Source: Penium margaritaceum (lineage: Eukaryota; Streptophyta; Zygnematophyceae; Desmidiales; Peniaceae). Taken from it: a DNA stretch of 64,000 nucleotides. Below the pieces are notes generated by a model. It saw only the letters and a list, made by a program, of their open reading frames with translations. It had not been told where the DNA came from and did no database searches. The DNA lies in contig SZWC01000093.1 in the NCBI GenBank assembly GCA_023375785.1, positions 36,593-100,592 of the forward strand, written 5' to 3'. A program made the translations under genes and the position numbers. Positions 20,784 through 33,285 of the stretch are shown piece after piece. How positions within the stretch are numbered: position 1 is the stretch's first letter; every line of letters begins with the position of its first letter.

Positions 20784-23700
20784 AAGGTAGAATACTGCTG
20801 GCTCGGTTTGGCTATTGTGTGCAATGCCTTGACAAAGCTGGCATGTGCCACTGACCGTGACCACAAATGTATCCAAGTGACTTTTACTTCTATTGATCAT
20901 AACACGAGTCAGCCGCGGTCAGAGTGTCCAATCACAGTGCAGATGCACTAGACATGATCTTGCAGGTTAAAAAAAGGTAGAATACTGGTGGCTCGGTATG
21001 GCTATTGTGCGCAATGCCTTGACAAAGTTGGCATGTGCCACTGACCATGACCACAAAGTTTACCATGTGACTTTAACTTCTATGAATCGTAACACAAGTC
21101 AGTCACGGTCAGAGTGCCCAATCACAGCGCACATCTAATATGCACGACCTTACAGGTATAAACAAGGTAAAAAACTGGTGGCTTGGCAAGGCTATTGTGC
21201 GCAATGCCTTGACAAAGTTGGCATGTGCCACTGACCATGACCACAAAGTTTACCAAGTATATTAAATGGCTATGAATGATAACACGAGTCAGCCACGGGC
21301 ACAGTGTCCAATCACAGTGCAGATATACTGGGTATAACCTTGCACATATAAGCTAGAATACTGGTGGCTCGGTGTGGCTATTGAGCGCAATGCCTTGACA
21401 AATTTGGCAAGTGCCACTGACCATGACCACAAAGTTTACCAAGTATATTAAATGGCTATGAATGATAACACGAGTCAGCCACGGGCACAGTGTCCAATCA
21501 CAGTGCAGATATACTGGGTATAACCTTGCACATATAAGCTAGAATACTGGTGGCTCGGTGTGGCTATTGAGCGCAATGCCTTGACAAATTTGGCAAGTGC
21601 CACTGACCATGACCACAAAGTTTACCAAGTATATTAAATGGCTATGAATGATAACACGAGTCAGCCACGGGCACAGTGTCCAATCACAGTGCAGATATAC
21701 TGGGTATAACCTTGCACATATAAGCTAGAATACTGGTGGCTCGGTGTGGCTATTGAGCGCAATGCCTTGACAAATTTGGCAAGTGCCACTGACCATGACC
21801 ACAAAGTTTACCAAGTATATTAAATGGCTATGAATGATAACACGAGTCAGCCACGGGCACAGTGTCCAATCACAGTGCAGATATACTGGGTATAACCTTG
21901 CACATATAAGCTAGAATACTGGTGGCTCGGTGTGGCTATTGAGCGCAATGCCTTGACAAATTTGGCAAGTGCCACTGACCATGACCACAAAGTTTACCAA
22001 GTATATTAAATGGCTATGAATGATAACACGAGTCAGCCACGGGCACAGTGTCCAATCACAGTGCAGATATACTGGGTATAACCTTGCACATATAAGCTAG
22101 AATACTGGTGGCTCGGTGTGGCTATTGAGCGCAATGCCTTGACAAATTTGGCAAGTGCCACTGACCATGACCACAAAGTTTACCAAGTATATTAAATGGC
22201 TATGAATGATAACACGAGTCAGCCACGGGCACAGTGTCCAATCACAGTGCAGATATACTGGGTATAACCTTGCACATATAAGCTAGAATACTGGTGGCTC
22301 GGTGTGGCTATTGTGCGCAATGCCTTGACAAAGCTGGCATGTGCGACTGACCATGACCACAAAGTTTACCAAGTGACTTTAACTTCTACAAATCGTAACA
22401 CGAGTCAGCCACAGTCAGAGTGCCCAATCACAGTTCAGATGTACTAGTCATGACCTTGCAGGTATAAATAAGGTAAAAAACCGGTGGCTTGGCACAGATA
22501 CTGTGCGCAATGCCTTTACAAAGTTGGCATATGGCACTGACCATGACCACAAAGCTTACCAACTACCTTAAACGGCTATGACTCATAACACGAGTCAGCC
22601 ACGTTCAGAGTGTCCAATCACAGTGCAGATATACTGGGTATAACCTTGCACATATAAGCTAGAATACTGGTGGCTCGGTGTGGCTATTGAGCGCAATGCC
22701 TTGACAAATTTGGCATGCGCCACTGACCATGCCCACAAATGTATCCAAGTGAGTTTTACTTCTATTGATCATGACACGAGTCAGCCACGGTCAGAGTGTC
22801 CAATCACAGTGGAGATGTACTATGCATGATCTTGCAGGCAGAAACAAGGTAGAATACGGGTGGTTCGGTGTAGCTATCTTGCGCAATGCCTTGACAAAGT
22901 TGGCACATGCCAATGACCATGACCACAAAATTTACCAAGTGACTCTAACTTCAACGAATCATTACACAAGTCAGCCACGGTCAGAGTACCCAATCACAGT
23001 GCACATCTAATATGCATGACATTGCTGGTTTAAACAGGGTAAAAAACCGGTGTCTTGGCACGGCTATTGTGCGCAATGCCTTGACAAAGTTGGCATGTGC
23101 CACAGACCATGACCACAAAGTTTACCAAGTGACTTTAACTTATACGATTTGTAACACGAGTCAGCCACAGTCATAGTGTCCAATCACAGTTCAGATGTAC
23201 TAGGCATGCCCTTGCAGGTATAAACAAGGTAAAAAACTGGTGGTTGACATAGCTATTGTGCGCAATGCCTTGACAAAGTTGGCATGTGCCACTGACCATG
23301 ACCACAAAGTTTACCAAGTACCTAAAACGGCTATGACTCATAACACGAGTCAGCCACGGTCAGAATTTCCAATCACAGTGCAAATATATTGGGCATGACC
23401 TTACAGGTATGAACAAGGTAGAATACGTGTGGCTCGGTGTGGCTATTTTGTGCAAGGCCTTGACAAAGTTGGCATGTGCCACTGACCACGACCACAAATG
23501 TATCCAAGTGACTTTTACTTCTATTGATCATAACACGAGTCAGCCACGGTCAGAGTGTCCAATCAAAGTGCAGATGTAGTAGGCATGATCTTGCAGGTGC
23601 ACACAAGGTAGAATACTGGAGGCTCCGTGTGGCTATTGTGCGCAATGCCTTGACAAAGTTGGCATGTGCCACTGACCATGACCACAAAGTGTACCAAGTG

Positions 23701-25025
23701 ACTTTAACTTCTACGAATCGTAACACGAGTCAACCACGGTCAGAGTGCTCAATCACAGTGCACATCTAATATGCATGACCATGCAGGTATAAACAAGGTA
23801 AAAAACTGGTGGCTTGGCATGCCTTTTGTGCGCAATGCCTTGACAAAGTTGCGTGTGCCACTGACCATGACCACAATGTTTACTAAGTGACTTTAACTTC
23901 TACAAATCGTAATACGAGTCAGCTACAGTCAAAGTGCCCAATCACAATTCAGATGTACTAGGCATGACATTGCAGGTATAAACAAGGCAAAAAACCGGTG
24001 GCGTGGCACGGCTATTGTGTGCAATGCCTTGACAAAGTTGGCATGTGCCACTGATCATGACCACAAAGTTTACCAAGTACCTTCAACGGCTATGACTCAT
24101 AACACGAGTCCGCCATGGTCAGAGTGTCCAATCACAGTTCAGATGTACTAGGCATGATCTTGCAGATACAAACAAGGCGGAATACTGGTGGCTCGGTGTG
24201 GCTATTGTGCGCAATGCCTTGACAAATTTGGCATGTGCCACTGACCATGATCACAAATGTATCCAAGTGAATTTTACTTCTATTGATCATAACACGAGTC
24301 AGCCACGGTCAGAGTGTCCAATCAAAGTGCAGATGTACTAGGCATAGTCTTGCAGGTACAAACAAGGTAGAATACTAGTGTCTCGGTGTGGCTATTGTGT
24401 GCAATGACTTGACAAAGTTGGCATGTGCCACTGACCAGGACCACCAAGTGACCTTAACTTCTACGAATCGTAACACAAGTCAGCCACGGTCAGAGTGCCC
24501 AATCATAGTGCACATCTAATATGCATGACCTTGCAGGCATACGAAAGGTAAAAAACCGGTGGCTTGGCACGGCTATTGTGCGCAATGCCTTGAAAAAGTT
24601 GGCATGTGCCACTGACCATGACCACAAAGTTTACCAAGTGACTTTAACTTCTACGAATCGTAACACGATTCAGCCACATTCAGAGTGCCCAATCGTAGTG
24701 CACATCTAATATGCATGACCTTGCTGGTATAAAGAAGGTAAAAAACCGGTGGCTTGGCACGGCTATTGTGCGCAATGCCTTGACAAAGTTGGCATGTGCC
24801 ATTGACAATGACCACACTCTTTACCAAGTACCTTTAATGGCTATGAATCATAACACGCGTCACCCACAGTCAGAGTGTCCAATCACAGTGCAGATGTAGT
24901 AGGCATGATCTTGAAGGTGCAAACAAGGTAGAATACTAGTGGCTCGGTGTGGCTATTGTGCGCAATGCCTTGACAAAGTTGGCATGTGCCACTTACCATG
25001 ATCACAAAGTTTACCAAGTGACTTT
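20784..25025 (+). repeat. Satellite S1 array, block 4
   Basis: About 22 monomers. It includes the homogenised 186-bp stretch (21225-22313), a related single monomer near 22640-22710, and a second copy of the marker series seen in block 2: CAGGGTAAAAAACC near 23035, TGCAAGGCCTTGACAAAG near 23452 and CGCGTCACCCA near 24855. The block ends in the same ...CACTTACCATGATCACAAAG... monomer context as block 2, just before the second LTR fragment. Confidence 0.93.
21225..22313 (+). repeat. Homogenised S1 sub-array: identical 186-bp copies
   Basis: About 5.85 copies of a 186-bp variant with no base difference between copies that I can see by eye. The start points of TTGAGCGCAA fall at 21381, 21567, 21753, 21939 and 22125, each exactly 186 apart. 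The variant differs from ordinary S1 by a 4-bp deletion (TATAAGCTAGAATA instead of TATAAACAAGGTAGAATA) and by GAGCGCAA, GGCAAGTGCC and ACGGGCACAGTG. A single diverged relative sits near 22640-22710. Either very recent amplification or an assembly artefact could produce this. Confidence 0.93.
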
Positions 25026-25434
25026 TGTCAGAAGATTATAGTGAGAGTGGATGGCAGGAGCAGAAGCAGGCAGAAGCACCAAATCATACAGGTGTGAGCC
25101 AGCAGAATGATGAAGGCTGAAAGACGAGAGCGGTCCTCAGAAGTTTGTCAGAAGGCCTCGACAGGGGTGAGACACAGAGCTCCGAGGTAGACAGAGGGCA
25201 GTGAAAGAGCACGTGAGCGAAGCGGGTGATGCACCAAAGGTGAGCGAAAGGTCATGAGTGACGAAGCGAAGCGAAAGATGGTAGGCAAAGTGAGCGGAGA
25301 CACGAGGCGAGCTGAGCGAGAACACGGCAGCTATACCGCGGAACCAACAGGGAACAGGAAATGCAGAACTGTTCTGGTTAAACTAGGAGGGAATGAACAT
25401 CCTCCTTATAAGAGACACAACAAGACAAAAGGGA
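25026..25434 (-). mobile_element. LTR fragment, copy 2 (truncated)
   Basis: Near-identical to 16491-16899 with the same 5' and 3' break points in the satellite, starting TGTCAGAAGATTA and ending near CAAAAGGGAAA. Because the flanking S1 monomers also match, this is a segmental-duplication copy and not a second insertion. The CTTATAAGG TATA-like motif (minus strand) and AGGAGG/CCTCCT foldback are retained. Confidence 0.7.
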
Positions 25435-28400
25435 AATGAGTCAGCCACGGTCAGAGTGTCCAATCACAATGCAGATGTACTAGGCATGACCTTACAAGTG
25501 CACACAAGGTGGAATACTGGTGCCTCGGTGTGGCTATTGTGCGTAATGCCTTGACAAAGGTGGCATGTGCCACTGCCATGACCACAATGTTTACCAAGTA
25601 CATTAAACGGCTATGAATCATAACACGAGTCAGCCACGGTTAGAGTGTCCAATTTTAGTGTAGATATACTGGGCATGATCTTACAGGTACAAACAAGGTA
25701 GAATACAGGTGGCTCGGTATGGCTGTTGTGTGTAATGCCTTGACAAAGTTGGCATGTGCCACTGACCATGACCACAAATGTATCCAATTGACTTTTACTT
25801 CTATTGATCATAACACAAGTCAGCCACAGTCAGTGTGTCCTATCATTGTGCATATGTACTAGGCATGATCTTGCAGGTGCAAACAAGGTAGAATACTGTT
25901 GGCTCGTTGTGGCTATTGTGCGCAATGCCTTGACAAAGTTGGCAGTGCCACTGACCATGACCACAAAGTTTACCAAGTGACTTTAACTTCTACGAATCGT
26001 AACAAGATTCAGCCTCGGTCAGAGTGCCCAATCACAGTGCACATCTAATATGCATGACCTTGCAGGTATGAACAAGTTAAAAACCGGTGGCTTGGCACGG
26101 CTATTGTGCGCAATGCCTTGAAAAAGTTGGCATGTGCCACAGACCATGACCACAAAGTTTACCAAGCACCTTTAACGGCTATGAATCATAACACGAGTCA
26201 GCCACGGTCAGAGTGTTGAATCACAGTGCAGATATACTAGGCATGACCTTACAGGTACAAACAAGGTAAAATACTGGTGGCTTGGTGTGGCTATTGTGCG
26301 CAATGCCTTGAGAAAGTTGGCATGTGCCACTGACCATGACCACAAATGTATCCATGTGACTTTTACTTCTATTCATCATAACACGAGTCAGCCACGATCA
26401 GAGTGTCCAATCACATTGCAGATGTACTAGGCATGATCTTGCAGGTACAAACAAGGTAGAATACTAGTGGCTCGGTGTGGCTATTTTGCGCAATGCCTTG
26501 ACAAAGCTGGCATGTGCCACTGACCATGACCACAAACGTATCCAAGTGACTTTTACTTCTGTTGATCATAACACGAGTCAGCCACGGTCAGAGTGCCCAA
26601 TCACAGTGCAGATGTACCAGGCATGAGCTTGCAGGTGCGAACAAGGTAGAATATTGGTGGCTCCATGTGGCTATTGTGCGCAATGCCTTGACAAAGTTGG
26701 CATGTGCCACTGATCATGACCACAAAGTTTACCAATTGACTTTAACTTCTACAAATCATAACAAGAGTCACCCACGGTCAGAGTGCCCAATCAAAGCGCA
26801 CTTCTAATATGCATGACCTTGCAGGTATAAACAAGGTAAAAAACCGGTGGCTTGGCACGGCTATTGTGCGCAATGCCTTGACAAAGTTGGCATGTGCCAC
26901 TGACCATGACCACAAAGTTTACCAAGTACCCTAAACAGCTGTGAATCATAACACGAGTCAGCCACGGTCAGAGTGTCCAATCACAGTGCAGATATACTGT
27001 GCATGACCTTGCAAGTATAAGCTAGAACACAGGTGGCTCGGTGTGGCTATTGTGCGCAATGCCTTGATAAAGTTGGCATGTGCCACTGACCATGACCACA
27101 AATGCATCCAAGTGAGTTTTACGTCTATTGATCATAACACGAGTCAGCCACGGTCAGAGTGCCCAATCACAGAGCAGATGTACTAGGCATGATCTTGCAG
27201 GTGCAAACAAGGTAGAATACTGGTGGCTTGGTGTGGCTATTGTGCGCAATGCCTTGAAAACGTTGGCATGTGCCACTGACCATGACCACAATGTTTACCA
27301 AGTGACTTTAACTTATACGAATCATTACACGAGTCAGCCACGGTCAGAGTACCCCATCACAATGCACATCTAATATGCATGACATTGCAGGTATAAACAG
27401 GGTAAAAAACAGGTGTCTTGGCACGGCTATTGTTCGCAATTCCTCGACAAAGTTGGCATGTGCCACAGACCATGACCGCAACGTTTACCAAGTGACTTTA
27501 ACTTCTACGAATTATAACACGAGTCAGCCACAGTCAGAGTGCCCAATCACAGTTCAGATGTACTAGGCATGACCTTGCAGGTATAAACAAGGTATAGTAC
27601 TAGTGGCTCGGTGTGGGTATTATGTGCAAGGCCTTGACAAAGTTGGCATGTGCCACTGACCATGACCACAAATCTATCAAAGTGACTTTTACTTCTATTG
27701 CTCATAACACGAGTCAGCCATGGGCAGAGTGTCCAATCACAGTGCAGATATACTGGGCATGACTTTGCAGGTATAAACAAGGTAGAATACTGGTGGCTCG
27801 GTGTGGCTATTGTGCGCAATACCTTGACAAAGTTGGCATGTGCCACTGACCATGAACACAAATGTATCCAAGTGACTTTTACATCTACTGATTATAACAC
27901 GAGTGTCACGAGTCAGCCACGGTCAAAGTGTCCAATCACAGTGCAGATGTACTAGGCATGATCTTGCAGGTTCAAAAAAGATAGAATACTGGTGGCTCCG
28001 AATGGCTATTGTGCGTAATGCCTTGATAACGTTGGCATGTGCCACTGACCATCACCACAAAGTTTACCAAGCAATTTTAACTTCTACAAATCGTAACACG
28101 AGTCAACCACGGTCAGAATGCCCAAACACAGTGCACATCTAATATGCATGATCTTGCAGGTGTAAACAAGGTAAAGAACTGGTGGCTTGGCACGGCTACT
28201 GTGCGTAATGCCTTGACAAAGTTGGCATGTGCCACAGACCATGACCACAAAGATTACCAAGTGACTTAAACTTCTACAAATCGTAGCACGAGTCAGCCAC
28301 AGTCAGAGTTCCCAATCACAGTTCAGATGTACTAGGCATGACCTTGCAGGTATAAACAAGGTAAAAAAACCGGTGGCTTGGCACGGATATTGTGCGCAAT

Positions 28401-29699
28401 GCCTTGACAAAGTTGGCATGTGCCACTGACCATGACCACAAAGCTTACCAAGTACCTTAAGCGGTTATGAATCATAACACGAGTCAGCCATGGTCAGAGT
28501 GTCCAATCAAAGTGCAGATATATTGGGCATGACCTTACAGGTATGAACAAGGTAGAATACTTGTGGTTCGGTGTGGCTATTATGTGCAAGGCCTTAACAA
28601 AGTTGGCATGTGCCACTAACCATGACCACAAATCTATCCAAGTGACATTTACTTCTATTGATCATAACACGAGTCAGCCACGGTCAGAGTGTCCAATCAA
28701 AATGCAGATATAGTAGGCATGATCTTGCACGTGCAAATAAGGTAGAATACTGGCGACTCGGTGTGGCTATTGTGCGCAATGCTTTGACAAAGTTGGCATG
28801 TGTCACTGACCATGACCACAAAGTTAACCAAGTGACTTAGACTTCTACGAATCATAACACGAGTCAGTCACGGTCAGAGTGCCCAATGAAAGCGCACACT
28901 AATATGCATGACCTTACAGGTATGAACAAGGTAAAAAACCGGTGGCTTGGCACGGCTATTGTGCGCAATGCGTTGACACAGTTGGCATGTCGCACTGACC
29001 ATGACCACAAAGTTTACCAAGTACATTAAACGGCTATGAATCATCACACGAGTCAGCCAAGGTTATAGTGTCCAATCACAGTGCAGATATACTGGGCATG
29101 ACCTTGCATGTATAAACGAGGTAGATAACTGTTGGCTCGGTGTGGCTATTGTGCGCAATTCCTTGACAAAGTTGGCATGTGCCACTGACAATGACCACAA
29201 ATGCATCCAAGTGACTTTTACTTCTATTGATCATAACACGAGTCAGCCACGATCAGAGTGTCCAATCACAGTGCAGATGTACTAGGCATGATCTTGCAGG
29301 TTCAACCAAGGTAGAATACTGGTGGCTCGGTGTGGCTATTTTGCGCTATGCCTTGACAAATTTGGCATGTGCCACTGACCATGACCACAAATGTATCCAA
29401 GTGACTTTTGCTTCTCTGGATCATAACACGAGTCAGCCACGGTCAGAGTGTCCAATCACAGTGCACGTGATATAGGCATGATCGTGCAGGTGCAAACAAG
29501 GTAGAATACTGGTGGCTCAGTTTGGCTATTGTGCGCAATGCCTGGACAAAGTTGGCATGTGCCACTGACGATGACCACACATGTATCAAAGTGACTTTTA
29601 CTTCTATTGATAATAACACGAGTCAGCCACGGTGAGAGTGTCCAATCACAATGCATATGTACTATGCATGATCTTGCAGGTTAAAAAAAGGTAGAATAC

Positions 29700-30999
29700 T
29701 GGTGGTTTGGTGTGGCTATTGTGTGCAATGCCTTGACAAAGTTGGCATGTGCCATTGACCATGACCACAAAGTTTACCAAGTGACTTTAACTTCTACGAA
29801 TCGTATCACGGGTCAGCCACAGTCAGAGTGCCAAATCACAGTTTAGATGTACTAGGCATGACCTTGCAGGTAAACAAAGGTAACAAAACCGGTTGCTTGG
29901 CACGGCTATTGTGTGCAATTCATTGACAACGTTGGCATGTGCCACTGACCGTGACCACAAAGTTTACCAAGAACCTTAAACGTCTATGAATCATAACACG
30001 AGTCAGCCATGGTCAGAGTGTCCAATCACAGTGCATATATACTGGACATGACCTTACAGAAATAATAATAGGTAGAAAACTGGTGGCTCGGTGTGGGTAC
30101 TGTGTGTAATGCCCTGACAAAGTTGGCATGTGCCACTGACCATGACGATAAATGTATCCAAGTGACTTTTACGTCTATTGAACATAACACGAGTCAGCCA
30201 TGGTCAGAGTGTCCAATCACAGTTCATATATACTAGGCATGACCTTGTAGGTATAAACAAGGAAAAAAACCGGTGGCTTCGTAGGCTATTGTGCGCAATG
30301 CCTTGACAAAGTTGGCATGTGCCACTGACCATGTCCACAAAGTTTACCAAGTACCTTAAACGGCTATGAATCATAACACGAGTCAGCCACGGTCGGAGTG
30401 TCCAATCACAGTGCAGATATACTTGGCATGACCTTGCAGGTACAAACAAGGTAGAATACTGGTGGCTCGGCGTGGCTATTATGCCCAATGCCTTGACAAA
30501 GTTGGCATGTGTCACTGACCATGACCACAAATGTATCCAAGTGACTTTTTCTTCTATTGATCAGAACATGAGTCAGACACTTTCAGAGCGTCCAATCAAA
30601 GTGCAGATGTACTAGGCATTGTCTTGCAAGTGCAAACAAGGTAGAATACTGGTGGCTCAGGGTGCGTAACACCTTGATAAAGTTGGCATGTGCCACTCAC
30701 CATGGCCACAAAGTTTACCAAGTGACTTTAACTTCTACGAATCGTAACACGAGGCAGACACGGTCAGAGTGTCCAATCAGAGCTTACATCTAATATGCAT
30801 GACCTTGCAGGTATAAACTAGGTAAAAAACTGGTGGCTTGGCACAACTATTGTGCGCAATGCCTTGAAAAAGTTGCCATGTGCCACTGACCATGAGCACA
30901 AAGTTTACCAAGTACATTAAACGGCTATGAATCATAACACGAGTCAGCCACGGTCAGAGTGTCAAATCACAGTAAAGATATACTGGGCATGAGCTTGGA
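29700..30999 (+). repeat. Segmental duplication within S1, copy 1
   Basis: Matches 31969-33268 at a fixed distance of 2269 bp, about twelve monomers. Shared rare features are GGTGGTTTGG (29701/31970), GTGCCAAATCACA with GGTAACAAAACCGG, an AATAATAATA insertion and a shortened monomer with CTCAGGGTGCGTAACACC. In this copy the satellite continues normally after CTTGGA (30994-30999). Confidence 0.85.
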
Positions 31000-31968
31000 G
31001 GTATAAACAAGGTAGAATACTGGTGGCTCGGTTGGCTATTTTGCGCAATGCCTCTACAAAGTTGGCACGTGCCACTGACCATGACCACGAATATATTCAA
31101 GTGACTTTTACTTCTATTAATCATAACACGAGTCAGCCACGGTCAAATGTCCAATCACCATGCAAATGTACCAGGCATGATCTTGCAGGTACAAACAAGG
31201 TAGAATACTGGTGGCTCGGTGTGGCTATTGTGCGCAATGCCTTGACAAAGTTGGCATGTGCCACTGACCATGACCACAAAGCTTACCATGTGAGATTAGC
31301 TTCTACGAAATATAACAAAAGTCAGCCACAGTCAGAGTGCCCAATCACAGTTCAGAAACACTAGGCATGACATTGCAGGTATACACAAGGTAAAAAACTG
31401 GTGGCTTGGCACGGCTTTTGTGCGCAATGCCTTGACAAAGTTGGCATGTTCCACTGACCATGACCACAAAGTTTACCAAGTGACTTTGACTTCTACGAAT
31501 CGTAACATGAGTCAGCCACAGTCAGAGTGCCCAATCACATATTAGATGTACTAGGCATGACCTTGCCGTTATAAACAAGGTACAAAACCGGTGGCTTGGC
31601 ACGGCTATTGTGCGCAATGCCTTGACAAAGTTGGCATGTGCCACTGACCATGACCACAAAGTTTACCAAGTGACTTTAACTTCTACGAATCGTAACACGA
31701 GTCAGCCACAATCAGAGTGTCCAATCACAGTTCAGATATAATAGGCATGACCTTGTAGGTATAAACAAGGAAAAAAAACCGGTGGCTTCGTAGGCTATTG
31801 TGCGCAATGCCTTGACAAAGTTGGCACGTGCCACTGACCATGTCCACTAAGTTTACCAAGTACCTTAAACGGTTATGAATCATAACACGAGTCAGCCACG
31901 GTCAGAGTGTTCAATCACAGTGCAGATATACTCGGCATGATCTTGCAGGTGCAAACAAGGTATAATAC

Positions 31969-33268
31969 TGGTGGTTTGGTGTGGCTATTGTGCGCAATGC
32001 CTTGACAAAGTTGGCATGTGCAACTGACCATGACCACAAAGTTTACCAAGTGACTTTAACTTCTACAAATCGTATCACGGGTCAGCCGCAGTCAGAGTGC
32101 CAAATCACAATTTAGATGTACTAGGCATGACCTTGCAGGTAAAAAAAGGTAACAAAACCGGTGGCTTGGCACGGCTATTGTGTGCAATTCATTGACAAAG
32201 TTGGCATGTGCCACTGACCATGACCACAAAGTTTACCAAGAACCTTCAACGGCTATGAATCATAACACGAGTCAGCCACGGTCAGAGTGTCCAATCACAG
32301 TGCATATATACTGGGCATGACCATACAGAAATAATAATAGGTAGAAAACTGGTGGCTCGGTGTGGCTACTGTGTGTAATGCCCTGACAAAGTTGGCATGT
32401 GCCACTGACCATGACGACAAATGTATCCAAGTGACTTGTACGTCTATTGATCATAACACGAGTCAGCCATGGTCAGAATGTCCAATCACAGTACAGATGT
32501 ACTAGGCATGACCTTGTAGGTATAAACAAGGAAAAAAACCGGTGGCTTCGTAAGCTATTGTGCGCAATGCCTTGACAAAGTTTGCATGTGCCACTGACCA
32601 TGTCCACAAAGTTTACCAAGTACCTTAAACGGCTACGAATCATAACACGAGTCAGCCACGGTCGGAGTGTCCAATCACAATGTAGATATACTGGGCATGA
32701 CCTTGCAGGTACAAACAAGGTAGAATACTGGTGGCTCGGTGTGGCTATTATGCGCAATGCCTTGACAAAGTTGGCATGTGTCACTGACCATGACCAGAAA
32801 TGTATCCAAATGACTTTTACTTCTATTGATCATAACACGAGTCAGCCACTTTCAGAGCATCCAATCAAAGTGCAGATGTACTAGGCGTGATCTTGCAGGT
32901 GCAAACAAGGTAGAATACTGGTGGCTCAGGGTGCGTAACACCTTGATAAAGTTGGCATGTGCCACTCACCATGGCCACAAAGTTTACCAAGTGACTTCAA
33001 CTTCTACGAATCGTAACACGAGTCAGACACGGTCAGAGTGTCCAATCACAGCGTACATCTAATATGCATGACCTTGCAGGTATAAACTAGGTAAAAAACT
33101 GGTGGCTTGGCACAACTATTGTGCGCAATGTCTTTAAAATGTTGCCATGTGCCACTGACCATGAGCACAAAGTTTACCAAGTACATTAAACGGCTATGAA
33201 TCATAACACGAGTCAGCCACGGTCAGAGTGTCAAATCATAGTAAATATATACAGGGCATGACCTTGGA
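31969..33268 (+). repeat. Segmental duplication within S1, copy 2, ending at the inversion
   Basis: Second copy of the block at 29700-30999, with a few percent divergence. It ends at CTTGGA (33263-33268), and the next base begins inverted satellite. Confidence 0.85.
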
Positions 33269-33285
33269 CTGGGTCATGCCCAGTA
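33250..33285. other. Palindromic head-to-head junction of S1
   Basis: Left arm ATATACAGGGCATGACC (33249-33265) and right arm GGTCATGCCCAGTATAT face each other across an 8-nt spacer, TTGGACTG, with one mismatch in 17 bp. Beyond this the arms continue as plus- and minus-oriented satellite for kilobases. Such a structure could fold into a cruciform. It marks a true orientation switch, since every monomer from 33269 to 38792 reads in reverse. Confidence 0.9.

Larger units (their letters stand above)
25435..33268 (+). repeat. Satellite S1 array, block 5
   Basis: About 41 monomers. Type-3 monomers recur after three to five units (for instance CTATGAATCA or its variant at 25611, 26179 and 26939). 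A stretch at about 29700-30999 is repeated at 31969-33268 with a constant 2269-bp offset, shown by AATAATAATAGGTAGAAAAC (30061 and 32330) and CTCAGGGTGCGTAACACC (30657 and 32926). The block stops abruptly after ACCTTGGA at 33268, where the orientation reverses. Confidence 0.93.

Noticed and set aside
20302-20900. Reading frames of about 100-184 codons on both strands in the solo LTR
   Set aside because: They overlap each other in GC-rich LTR sequence, run into satellite at one end and show no recognisable domain.
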